The notes under the pieces are model-generated. The model had not been told where the DNA came from. It ran no database searches and saw nothing but the letters and a program-made list of their open reading frames with translations. From Atkinsonella hypoxylon (taxonomy: Eukaryota > Ascomycota > Sordariomycetes > Hypocreales > Clavicipitaceae): a DNA stretch of 63,108 nt. The stretch covers positions 1 through 63,108 of the forward strand of contig JFHB01000182.1 in the NCBI GenBank assembly GCA_000729835.1. Direction: 5' to 3'. Below are positions 1 to 10,200 of this stretch, in pieces; position 1 is the stretch's first letter; the number at the start of each line of letters is the position of its first letter. The translations under genes and the position numbers were made by a program.

Positions 1-150
1 CTAGCGCAAAACAGCTTCTAGGCAGGTTAAGTCCTAGGGCGGCGGGGGGTTCCAACCTGGGCTAATAAGGCGATAGATCCTTAGGGGGTGCGTAGTATTA
101 CAACTAGCTCCTAGCTAACAACAAAGAGACTGTGCGTAATAGGGGAGCTA
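1..150. other. Unassigned sequence, moderate GC
   Basis: This stretch is less AT-rich than what follows, with a run of G and C near base 40-55. I find no reading frame, tRNA fold or repeat shared with the rest of the window. It is probably the edge of a transposon fragment that continues to the left. Confidence 0.3.
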
Positions 151-323
151 TATAACGGACTAGGTCTTTAACCTAGTCTTGTAATATAGATGTCAATTGT
201 ACAGAGTCATGCGACTTGTACAATACGTATCCTTTTGCCGTAGGGGTTAGGTAGAGGATTGGGCTAACGCCTATATGGAGTGCGCAGGCATCCGCTATAG
301 CCCAATTGGGCCACTCTATAACA
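151..323 (+). repeat. Degenerate copy of 181-bp LTR-like element F
   Basis: It aligns along its whole length with the better copy at 34463-34643. Both carry the same two hairpin regions and end in a TATAACA/CATAACA-like terminus. The first base pairs read TATAACGG where the other copy has TGTAACGG, a RIP-type G to A change. No matching target-site duplication is visible here (agcta on the left, tgtgt on the right), so one edge may be rearranged. Confidence 0.7.
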
Positions 324-942
324 TGTGTATAGAGAAACTATAGAATAGAGAATTTATAGTTATCTAAATCTCCTACTACAGTAACCTTTTTATTAACATC
401 CTTAGGTATTAGTTCTTATAGCTTAGTTAGTTCCTCTTTATTGTCCTCTGCTAGATCTAGGTAGTTCTAGACTCCTTCGTTTATTGCGTATTTTTCGATA
501 ACTAAAATCTAACGATTCTAGTCTTTTGCTGTTTAAAGTTAGTATTAAGCTGTTAATCTAAGCTCTATGGTGGAATCTATAGTGAAAATCTAGGTGTAAA
601 TCTAGTAGATTAATCGATAAAGAATCCGTAGTAGAAATCCGTTTTATAATTAGAGTTAAATTCACTGTAGAATTCGTTGTTAAATTTAGTGTAAATTTAA
701 GACTAAAAATTAATGTTATACTTTATTGTTAGATTTAAAACTAATGCCAAAAGAAAATTAAGAAGTTAATTTAAGGGAAATATTCTATTTTTAAAGACAA
801 ATTTAGAACAGAAGTTAGATTTTAAATTAGAGCAAAATCTGTGGCAAAAATCAGGGCGCTTTTAGTAGCGTAACTGCTTAACTTATTGTTAAATTGTTGC
901 AAGTGTTATCTCTTTAAAAGGGTTAATAACTAACTCCTTCTG

Positions 943-970
943 CTAACCCTTTAGGGTTAGGGTTAGGGTT
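943..970. repeat. Interstitial telomere-like repeat, head-to-head
   Basis: Three consecutive TTAGGG units run from 951 to 968. They are preceded immediately by CTAACCCT in the opposite sense (about 943-950), so the two orientations meet as in an end-to-end junction. TTAGGG is the usual telomere unit of filamentous ascomycetes. The block is short and embedded in RIP-degraded DNA, so it is a relic or a healing scar and not a working chromosome end. Confidence 0.75.
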
Positions 971-1012
971 AATATTACGTGATTAATATTAAAGAGGTTG
1001 TTATTGTAGTGG

Positions 1013-1096
1013 ATAACAAGAAAAGATATTATTGTTGTTAATAATAAGAAAAGATGTTATTGTTGTTAATAACGAGAAAAGATGTTATTATTGTTA
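1013..1096 (+). repeat. Tandem repeat, three 28-bp units
   Basis: Three contiguous 28-base units occupy 1013-1040, 1041-1068 and 1069-1096, followed by a few bases of a fourth. They share the core AGAAAAGAT and a GTTATT-rich second half. The units differ by only a few bases. No coding role is apparent. Confidence 0.85.
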
Positions 1097-1171
1097 ATAA
1101 CAGGGAGATTATGTAGTGTAGTAAGAGGCACGTAACTATATAATAAAAAGAGTGCTATTAAAGATACTAGG

Positions 1172-1869
1172 TATTGAAAATAATAGGGATTACAGGACTA
1201 GATATCTAAGAGGGTAGTGGTCTCTTAGATTTAGCACCTGTAATTGCTCCTAGCAATTATCACGTAGTGGAAGCAGCAGCGGCCTAAATCAAGCTGTAGT
1301 GTATAGTATAGATCACGTAGAGGCAATAGATAACTGTAATAGTAGTATCTTTATATTGAGAGCGCTGTAACAAACAAGTTAGTAAGAGTAGGATCTTAAA
1401 TCTTTCTAGTCCCTTATAGACCTACTAACTATATTAGCGGGCTGTAGTCGCTAGAAGGGGCTTGTAGGCTACTTTATAATTTCTACAAAAAGATTTACTA
1501 TATAAAAACAAAAAAATCAACTTACGGCTATACAAACGAGATACCTATATGTATAATTTAATAAATTCCACTAATAATAAGCAACCCTTATAAGCAACTC
1601 TATCTAATAATTATACTATTAAATAGCCCTAATTCTTAGCTTTTAAATAGTATACTTCTTAAATTTCTACTATTGCTAGTTGTAGAGAAAATCGCTGTTA
1701 AAGTTAACTATAGGTTAGGCAACTTTGCCTTAGTCGATTCTAGATGTTTCGCATCTAGTAACAGCGATATCTCTACCAAAAATCAACGTAACAAGACCTA
1801 ATGAGGGTCACGTGATAGAGCAACTAGTAGGCATAAAAATAGGCTATACAGGGTAGCTTATTTTTAACA
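1172..1869 (-). mobile_element. Solo LTR of the Copia-1 family, TSD CTAGG
   Basis: This 698-bp copy of the Copia-1 long terminal repeat starts TATTGAAAATAA and ends TTATTTTTAACA on the plus strand. Its element orientation is therefore minus. A perfect 5-bp target duplication CTAGG flanks it (1167-1171 and 1870-1874). No internal sequence is attached, so it is a solo LTR left by LTR-LTR recombination. It contains three hairpins: stems 1204-1212/1222-1230, 1241-1248/1252-1259 and 1740-1746/1752-1758. Confidence 0.92.
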
Positions 1870-1874
1870 CTAGG

Positions 1875-3234
1875 TATCTATAATAACAGAATAATGTAAA
1901 TAGCTTTAGGGAGCTAAAGAAGATAATAGAGTTATCGAAAAGGTAAAGATACTAAAGAAGGGCAAACTAGGCTTATAACTATTAAAAGGAAGATAGAAGA
2001 GATAACAGAAGAGAGAGAAGATAAAGAAGCTTCTAGTATATAGAAGAGTGTAAATTACTTGCTTAATTCCTCTAACTTAGGAGGGAGAAAGCAGCCTATA
2101 TATAGCTAATTTTAAGAGAGAAAGAAAGAGAAGAAGAGAAGGAAAAACAAGAAGGAGGATAGCTAAATACCCGAAAATCCTGTAGCTTGTAGAGCGAGAG
2201 AATGCTAAGAGATGCTAAGTGATCTATTGCACTGCCTCTATAAGAGAGGCAGATATTAGTATGTATAGAGCCTTATAACAAAGGAAAGATAACAGACTAG
2301 ATAACCCCTGTTGTATTCTATCCTAGTCTACTACATCTACTTATTTCCTACACTTAGTTGTTGTAACTAAGTTCCTTTATTGTGCTACTGTTGGAGTAGT
2401 TGTGCTAGTAACAGCTATTAGAGCTGATGTTGCATGAAGCTGGCAATGTTAGTATCGCTGGTGTTGTGGCCACTTTTGGCACTAGTGTTGAAGCTACTTT
2501 TGACACCCTCTTGCACAAAAGAAGTCTTTAATTGTAACGTTTAAGGTGCTGCTACAGCCTACAACTAAATTATAAAGCCCTTTATTGTTACTACCGCTAA
2601 ACAATTTAGAGGTTCCTGCTGGAATTTCTAGTATACTACAAGATCTTATATAAAAAGATTAAATAGAATCTTGCAGTAAGAACTAACTTCTGCAGCAATT
2701 ATAGAACTTAAAGTATTAGCTGCTATTATTACGTTTTATAGAACTATTAGTATAGAAGTAGAAATTTAGGCAAAGGGATAAAGAGGTTATAAAGGCAGCA
2801 AAATAGACGCTTAAAGCTAGAGAATACTATACTATAAAGGATTAAATAGAAGCATTAGCTTAAAGATATATTGCTAAATAGCCTATAATAGCCTATAATT
2901 CTATTACTAATATAAACCTTAGTGTTATACTGCTAGCTCTCTTATATCTTAGCGCTTAGCAAGAGATAATTAAGGCAAATAAGAGACACTAATTAATTAT
3001 ATCTAAAGCAACTAAATAAAGTGTAAATTGCTAAGAAAGAGTTACTTATTGTAAAAGAAAGCGCCTAGCTATAAGAACGCTATTGCTAGTAAGAGGGACA
3101 CTACTATATACGCTAAAAACGCTAAAGCTATTATAAGAGATAAAGGGATTAGGACTTTAGGATTAAGGGAATTAGCTAGAGGGTTAGGTTACTTATAAGT
3201 CTTGCTCTATAAGCTTATTTATAACTAGAGAGAT
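1875..3234. other. Unassigned RIP-degraded DNA
   Basis: It is AT-rich and full of stops in all frames. The part from about 2700 to 3170 on the plus strand has a weakly coding look (runs rich in Ala, Lys, Arg and Gln if TAG/TAA are read as mutated Gln/Trp). I recognise no family. About 2330-2540 keeps more TG and CA dinucleotides than its surroundings and looks less mutated. Confidence 0.35.
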
Positions 3235-3734
3235 ATTGTGTTGCAGCAGGGTTACTCTCTTACGTTCTTATATTAGCTTTATAAGGGATGCTATATATAG
3301 ATTTTCTCTATAAGAGTGTATATCGCCTAAATATATAGATAGTTAAAAAGCAAGTAAGTAAGTGCATAAGCAGCTTCTGCTAGTTCTTTTTAGCTTTTAT
3401 CTCTTTTAATTAATAGATATCTTTTAGCCTATTTCGATTTACAATACTTAACACTTAAGAGACATTGCTTTATTACTACTAACACTTGCTCTAACTCTTT
3501 AATATATTTAGCTCCTTTTATATATATATATCTTTTAAGCTATAGTTAATATTTTATTTCTGCCTTTTCTAACTATTTAATCTGCTTACCTACTATTGTT
3601 TAATAGTATGCACTAATAAATATCTTGCTCTTTACTGATCCTCTTCGATCTTAACGTACACTATATTGTTACCTGCTTTAGTGTAGGCTGTATAGTCATT
3701 TAGGGGTTTAGTTTTAAGACGATAAAGCAACTAC
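3235..3734 (+). repeat. Repeat E, fullest copy (~500 bp)
   Basis: This is the most complete copy of a non-coding repeat also seen at 5832-6065, 30868-31745 and, as a remnant, near 23354-23480. Its left end reads TGTTGCAGCAGGGTTAC; other copies have GTCGCGGCGGGGTCAC there. Its right end reads TTTTAAGACGATAAAG, against TTTTGAGACGACAAAG in the copy at 6045-6062. I see no coding capacity and no clear terminal inverted repeat, so its class is unknown. Confidence 0.65.
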
Positions 3735-3750
3735 TAATTAGTGTTAGTAG

Positions 3751-4056
3751 ACTAAGGGTCTTATTTATACTCCTTTAAGTTAGCCCTACAACTAGTTCAC
3801 TAGTGTACTAGTATTTATATTAAAGAGGTTTAAATTTAGTTATCTAGGAGTTGTATCTAACTAGCAAAAGGGGCTACATTATATACCCTATTGGATGCCT
3901 TATATGCCTTAGGCATAGTGTTGTGTTAAGGGGGAATTAAGGGGTATTAGCGACCCCGATGTAAGTAGAGACTAATGTGCAGATGCAACTAATTAGCGGT
4001 TGTATCCACCCACGCAGATGCCGGAATCGCACAATGGAGTCATAACGATTCCAATA
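3751..4056 (-). mobile_element. LTR-D copy (Copia-type LTR), minus orientation
   Basis: It is the reverse complement of the LTRs at 31746-32060 and 62507-62821. On the plus strand it runs from TGTTAGTAGACTAAGG to CGATTCCAATA. About 15 bases of the adjoining internal primer-site region remain at 3736-3750, and then repeat E begins, so the element was truncated there. The terminal stem GGAATCG/CGATTCC (4023-4029 and 4046-4052) is intact. Confidence 0.85.
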
Positions 4057-4567
4057 GCACTAGTACTAGTAATATAGCTATTAAAGTTCTAAATATATTT
4101 CTAGTTAGTAAAAGAATAAGCTATATATAGATAAAGGAGCAGCGTACTCTAAGCTAATAAAACAATATTTTACAGTTTTAATTAGTAAGCTACTTATAGT
4201 TAAATAAATTCTATTTAGAGGTAATAGAAAGAGGTTATTTTATAATTAAAAGGAGCAGTAGTAGCTATATAGTAAAGTAAGGAATTTTAGGAAATAGTAA
4301 TAGAATTATTTAGTTATAATATAGAGGTAAAATAAAATATAAAGGAGAAAGAAAAAGATAAAAAAAAGAAAAAAGGAATTATTTATTTTTATATTAAAAG
4401 CAGCTAAGGGCTAGCTACTAGTTTATTATATACTAAAGGGATAACAACAATAATAACTATTTACGCTCTACTAGCTGCTAGTTTATTATACACTAAAGGA
4501 ATAACACTAATAATAACTGTTTACGCTCTACACCCTTAATAACACCCCTTATATATAGATAGGTTAT

Positions 4568-4890
4568 TGTTATAGACTTAAGCCTTAGGCTTGGGTCTTT
4601 TAGTAGAGAGAGAACAGCAGGAGAGGGACAGAGATCTATATAGGTAAAGGGATAGAAGTAAGCTGCATTTGTCTAGGGGTTAGCTAGACTTCACTAGGCC
4701 CTAAAGAGAGAACCTTAGCTATAGAGTATATGCTAAAAGGGGCTCCTAAGGGGATAGACCTACCCCTAGATATATAGTATAGGGGCATAGGGAGGCTTCT
4801 AGTTCCTTCTCTCTTCCCCCTTTCCTCTCTATAATTATAGTTCTTATTATAGACGCTAGTTAGCAGCAGCCACTAGGTTAGTCCATTACA
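4568..4890 (+). mobile_element. Solo Gypsy LTR nested in Gypsy-C, TSD GTTAT
   Basis: This 323-bp LTR begins TGTTATAGACTTAAG and ends GTCCATTACA. It is flanked by a perfect GTTAT duplication (4563-4567 and 4891-4895). The host sequence on both sides reads across without it, matching Gypsy-B near 40620-40670. It therefore inserted into Gypsy-C and later lost its internal part. Confidence 0.93.
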
Positions 4891-5509
4891 GTTATATATA
4901 GCTAACAACTGTTTATAATAGCAATAGAGATAAAAGAGAGAGAGTGCCTTCTAGTTAATAAGAAAAATTATTATATAATAATTACTTAAGATATAGAGAA
5001 CCTAGGGATATAGGTAATTTATATACTAGTAACGCTAGTATTATAGCCTATATCTATATAAGGATTAGCTTCTTTACGCTAAGTAGATAATTACTAGCTA
5101 TAGGCAGAAGCTTATAAGGCAGAGGTAAGTAGAGAGTTAATAGACCCTAGAAGAGTACACTTAAGCAAAAGAGGTGTAATAGTACTATTATAATATAACT
5201 AATAGGTTAGCTAGTAGAGCAATAAATAGCTGTTATAGAGGTACTATAAGCAATTAGGGGGAGAAGGTAGAGCAAAAGTCTATTTATATATTAGCTCTAT
5301 AATACTATATAAACTATAAATAGTGCGTTAGTGCAGCAATAGAATAGCTAGAGTAAAGCGCCTAGTTATAAACATTATACCTCTATTTTTTATAAGTAAA
5401 TAGTAAAGAGAATATAAAGAGAAAGGAGATAGAGAATTAGCTGCAATTTATAGTACTTACTAAAGATAATAAGGAGATTGTTATAGAGGCTAAAAGGAGA
5501 AGAAGAGTA

Positions 5510-5831
5510 TATTATAGACTTAAGCCTTAGGCTTAAGTCTTTTAGTAGAAAAAGAATAGTAAAAGAGAGACAGTAATCTATATAGGTAAAGGGATAGAAG
5601 CAAACTACATTTATCTAGAGGTTAGCTAGACTTTACTAGGCCCTAGAGAAAGAACCTTAGCTATAAAGTATATACTAAAAGGAGCTCCTAAGGGGAGGGA
5701 CCTACCCTTAGATATATAGTATAGGGGCATAGGGAGGCTTCTAGTTCCTCCTCTTTTTCCCTTTCCTCCCTATAATTATAGTTCTCATTATAGACGCTAG
5801 TTAGCAGCAGCCACTAGGCTAGTCTATTACA
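5510..5831 (+). mobile_element. 3' LTR of Gypsy-C
   Basis: This 322-bp LTR of the Gypsy-A/B family follows a purine tract. Its left base pairs read TATTATAGAC (RIP-altered TGTTATAGAC) and its right end is CTATTACA. The DNA right of it is repeat E, so no target duplication can be tested. Confidence 0.88.
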
Positions 5832-6065
5832 CTTTAGCACATTTAGCTCCTTTTTGCGTATATATATCTTCTAAGCTGCAACTAATATTTTATTTCTGCC
5901 TTTTCTAATTATTTAATCTTCTTATCTGCAATCGTTTAATAGTATGCACTGTTAAATATCTCGCTCTTTTCCGATTCTCTTCGCTTTTAACGTGCGCTGT
6001 ATTACTACTTGTTTTGGTGTAGGCTGTACAGTTATTTAGGGGTTTAGTTTTGAGACGACAAAGTA
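5832..6065 (+). repeat. Partial repeat E (right half)
   Basis: It matches the right half of the copy at 3235-3734, ending in TTTTGAGACGACAAAG. This copy keeps several CG and TG dinucleotides lost in the copy at 3235. The left half is missing, cut by the Gypsy-C LTR. Confidence 0.7.
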
Positions 6066-6223
6066 GTTAGATCTAACTTAACTATTATTAATTATATTAT
6101 ACTTTATATAGATGCTCCCGAAAGAGACTTATACGATACTTTGTATAACCCCTTTTATGACCCGTTGAATCTAATACTCTATCGATGAATCCAACACTAT
6201 ACGGTTAGAATCTCCCTCAACAC
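6066..6223. other. Unassigned short spacer
   Basis: About 160 bases contain the thrice-repeated word GAATCYAAYAC-like (near 6167-6205) and moderate GC. I see no gene or known repeat. Confidence 0.3.
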
Positions 6224-6364
6224 CTATCCAACAACTATATCATTAGAAAGCCCTAATTCTCAGCTTTTGAATAGTATACTTCTTGAATTTCTACTATTGC
6301 TAGTTGTGGAGAAAATCGCTGTTAAAGTTAACTATAGGTTAGGCAACTTTGCCTTAGTTGAATC
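6224..6364 (-). mobile_element. Old Copia-1-type LTR remnant, left piece
   Basis: This matches the last part of the Copia-1 LTR (from its CTATCCAACAA region). It continues in register at 14238-14267 and again at 23093-23190, where it ends in the LTR terminus. It was split first or second by Copia-1 at GAATC and by Gypsy-A at ATATC. It is the oldest layer of the 6.2-23.2 kb nest. Its own first half is gone. Confidence 0.85.
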
Positions 6365-7061
6365 TATTGAAAATAATAGGGATTACAGAACTAGATATCT
6401 AAGAGGGTAGTGGTCTCTTAGATTTAGCACCTGTAATTGCTCCTAGCAATTATCACGTAGTAGAAGCAGCAGCGGCCTAAATCAAGCTGTAGTGTAGAGT
6501 ATAGATCACGTAGAGGCAGTAGATAACTATAATAATAGTGGTATCTTATATTAAGAGCGCTGTAACGAACTTGGTAAGGGTAGGATCTCGAATCTTTCTA
6601 GTCCCTTATAGACCTACTAACTATATTAGCAGGCTGTAGTCGCTAGAAGAGGCTTATAGGCTACTTTATAATTTCCGCAAAAAGATTTACTATATAAAAA
6701 CAAAAAAATCGACTTACAGCTATACAAACGAGACGCCTATATATATAATTTAATAAATTCCACTAATAATAAGCAACCCTTATAAGCAACTCTATCTAAC
6801 AATTATATTATTAGAAAGCCCTAATTCTTAGCTTTTAAATGGTATACTTCTTGAATTTCTACTATTACTAGTTGTAGAGAAAATCGCTGTTAAAGTTAAC
6901 TATAGGTTAGGCAACTTTGCCCTAGTTAATTCTAGATGTTTCGCATCTAGTAACAGCAATATCTCTACTAAAAATCAACGTAATAAGACCTAATGAGGGT
7001 CACGTGATAGAGCAACTAGTAGGCATAAAAATAGGCTATATAGGGTAGCTTATTTTTAACA
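6365..7061 (-). mobile_element. 3' LTR of Copia-1
   Basis: The plus-strand ends are TATTGAAAATAATAGG and TTATTTTTAACA. Read on the coding strand the LTR starts TGTTAAAAATAA. The terminal 12 bases form an imperfect inverted repeat with two RIP-type mismatches. The polypurine tract lies directly beside its right edge. Confidence 0.95.
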
Positions 7062-7215
7062 CTCCCTCTAGAAATGTAAGAAGTAACTAGTTCTATAAGC
7101 AACTTAGCTCCTTTAAAGGATATCTAAGTTAGAATTAACTAACGAAATACAGTACTAATAACAGGACAAAATAACATAACTAATAATATAACTAATTCCA
7201 GCAATTCCAGGGTAG

Positions 7216-10200
7216 TTATAGTTGAATATAACTAGTTGTTGTTGATTGTTTTTGTTGTTTTTCGATTTTTAACTGTTTTTCGTTGCTTTTCGATTTTTCG
7301 AGTGTTTTTGTTGCTTTTATAAGCTAGCTAGAAAGCTCTAGTAACTTAATGAATTGTTGATGCTTTTAAATAGCAAGAGGCTTAGTTAGGCTATCTGCTG
7401 GCATCTAATTTATATCAATATAACTAACCTTAGCTATACCTTTACGAATCTTTTCCCTAATGTAGTTAAACTTTAAAAGGGTGTGCTTAGTTCTACTATA
7501 TAACGTTAGGTTGTAAGTAGTAACTATAGCGCCTTGATTATTATACCTAATAGGAATAGGAGGGGTTAAAGGCAGCTTTATCTCCTTAAAAAGGCTGTAG
7601 AGCTACTCTAATTCCCTAATAGCTTTAGATAATGCATTGGATTCTGCTTCTAAAGTGGAAAGAGCAATAGTACTAGCTTTCTTCGATTTCCAGCTAATAG
7701 GTCCACCAGCTAGCTTATATAGATAAGCATAGGTTGATTTAGAAGAGGTTTTATTACCGGCAAAATCGCTATCGCAATAACTAAGGAGGGTCTTAAGTAC
7801 TTCTTTACAACTAATAGAACTATTAGAAGCTTTAGAAGAAGACCCTATAGGGTATAGACTAGAACGCTTATAAATAATAGCAAAGCTTCTAGTACCACTT
7901 AAGTACCTTAGGAGGTGCTTAGAGGCGTTTAGGTGCTCTATATAGGGCTTAGCTAGAAAGGTTGATAGCCACTGAACGGAAAAAGCAATATCAGCCCTAG
8001 TTAGCAACATTAGGTACATTATAGTGCCTATTATGCTCTAATAAAGCTTATAATTAGATTTTAAGAGGAGTTTTGTAACTGGTTACTTTAGAATCCCTAG
8101 CTGTATAGGGATAGAAGCTAGCTTAGTATCTAGCATTTTGAATCTCTCTAGGGCTTTAAGGATATATTGAGATTAATGGATTTTAATAGACCTTTTAGAC
8201 CTATTACGGGTGATTTAAACGCCTAGAAAGAATTCTGCTGGTCCTCTATCTTCTATTGGATAAGCTTTATATAATAGCTTCTTTAGCTTGTTGATATAGC
8301 TTAGATTTAGACCAATTAGAAGATAGTTATCTACATAAGTAGCAATATATATAGATGTAGCTGGGTTATAAAAGACTGCTAGGTCTGATATAAGAGGTTT
8401 AAATCCATGCTTTTAAAGTAATTCTGTTAGAATTTGCTGCTATTCTCTAGGACTTTGCTTTAGACTATAGAGGGATTTTTCTAGCTTAATTACTTGCTCT
8501 TTAGAGGGCTTGTAATTACAGCTTTTTAGTAGCTTAGCTACTAATAGCGTTGCTTCTGCAAATTCAACGAATCTATCTAGGATTTCTATATAAATAGCTT
8601 CCTTTAGCTTGCTATTTAAAAACGCTCCTATAAAGTCAATTTGCTTAACTTCTTAGTTATTAAAAGCTGCAAGAGCTAATAATATACGCCAGCTAGAAGG
8701 AATACTAGTTGCAGTAAAGGTCTCTAGATAGTCTTAACCTTCTATTTGCATAAATCCCTTAGCAACAAGGTAGGCCTTATATTTTATAGGATTATTTTCT
8801 TTATCCTTTTTTAGCCTATAAACAAGCCTATTCTTTAGAACTCTTTAGCCCTTAGGTACTTAGTCTTTCCCTATAAATTTAAAGGTTCCAGCAGCTAATA
8901 GCTACTTAAATTCGCTATAGGTAGCTTCTATCTAATGCTGCTTAGTAGAGCTTTTTAGGGCTTGCTTCTACGTATTAGGAAGTTTATCCTTATTACTATT
9001 AGAAGTAATAGCTGCTTTAGTTCTTGCCTTAAAACATAGATCCTTAATTAAGGAAAATATGTCTCTATCTAAATCTATAGCATCAGCATTAGCTTTAGCT
9101 TCTATAGGTTCTATATTAGCCTAAGGGGCTTCTATAGATATAGGGGCTTTAGGGGCCTCTACAGCTTCTATAGGGTTGCTTAGTAGAAGAGCTTAATCTA
9201 TAGGTTCTAGTGGATGATTCGGCACATCCAGATGACTAGGATAAGGATACTTAGGAGTATAATTATTCACTAATTTATCGATTTCTCCCTCTAAAGGATT
9301 ATTTACTATAGAACCAATAGGAACCTTAGGGATGCCCTGAGAAATAGGGCCTATTCCTTCTATAATTTTAATGAAGCTAGTCTTAATAACAGCTTGTTTA
9401 GAGGGGATATATATTAGATATATATTAGAACCTAGTGTAGCTAAAAGTCTACTAGGAATAGTTCTTTTAGCTAGCTTCTGCAACCTAGATCGTTGTTCTA
9501 AAGGAATTAGAACTTCACAATAGGAGCCTATAGCTCTAATTTTAGAAAAATTAGGCTTATAGGTCTTAGAAGGCTCTAAATTAGCTAGATATAGCTGTTT
9601 AGGACTTAGTGGTTTAGTACTATTCGCAGTAGTATTAACTAAATCCACTATAGCAGGAAGGATGTAAGACTATAGATATAGAGGTAATTGTAACTACTAT
9701 AGGGTAGCACGCAAACGGTCTAGAAGTACCCTTATAGCTCTCTCTATTAGCCTATTCTGTTTATAAATATAGGGGCAAGAGGTACTAAAGCAAATACCCT
9801 TAGAAGATAGCTAAGCTTGCAACCTAGTATTAATTTCTATACTACTATTAAAGTAAAGGTGTTTAGGGTAGCAGTTATACTAGTTTTTTAATTCCTTAAA
9901 GAAGCTTTTAATACAGCTATAAAGAGTAGAACCCTCTTTATTAGCTAGATTAAAAGACTACTTATACTGTAATTTTCTATTAATTAGAAAAAGAACTAGA
10001 GGCCTCTTATTGTGCAGTATAGGCTCTATTTTAATAGTATCTCCCTCTATAATATCTAAACATCTAGGGGGGTTAGGAATAGCATGCTTGCTAGGTCTTC
10101 TAACAGCTTTAGCTTAGTTGCAAGCTAGGCAGTTAAAATCCTTTTCCTTAATTTTTGTAAAATTAGGAATACCTTTAGTAATAGAAGCAGTCTTCTTTAG

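Larger units (their letters stand above)
324..1166. other. AT-rich RIP-degraded DNA without a recognisable gene
   Basis: The sequence is AT-rich with many short related words (aaatttag, gtaaatc) and no open frame. It holds the telomere-like block and the 28-bp tandem repeat listed separately. The right end is continuous with 1875 onward, because the solo LTR at 1172-1869 interrupts it. Confidence 0.5.
4057..5831 (+). mobile_element. 3' fragment of a Gypsy-A/B family element (Gypsy-C)
   Basis: It matches the part of Gypsy-B from about 40140 to its 3' end, and finishes with a 3' LTR at 5510-5831. A purine tract (AAAGGAGAAGAAGAG) precedes the LTR, as expected of a polypurine primer. The same reading frame seen in Gypsy-B's extra 3' region can be followed near 4090-4300, broken by TAG/TAA. 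A younger solo LTR of the same family lies inside it at 4568-4890. Confidence 0.85.

Noticed and set aside
40..70. Possible tRNA gene from GGTTCCAACCTGG
   Set aside because: No matching A box or cloverleaf could be drawn around it.
943..970. A true chromosome end
   Set aside because: Only three units, with transposon DNA on both sides.
1013..1096. CRISPR-like array
   Set aside because: Units are contiguous without spacers, and the genome is fungal; it is a simple tandem repeat.
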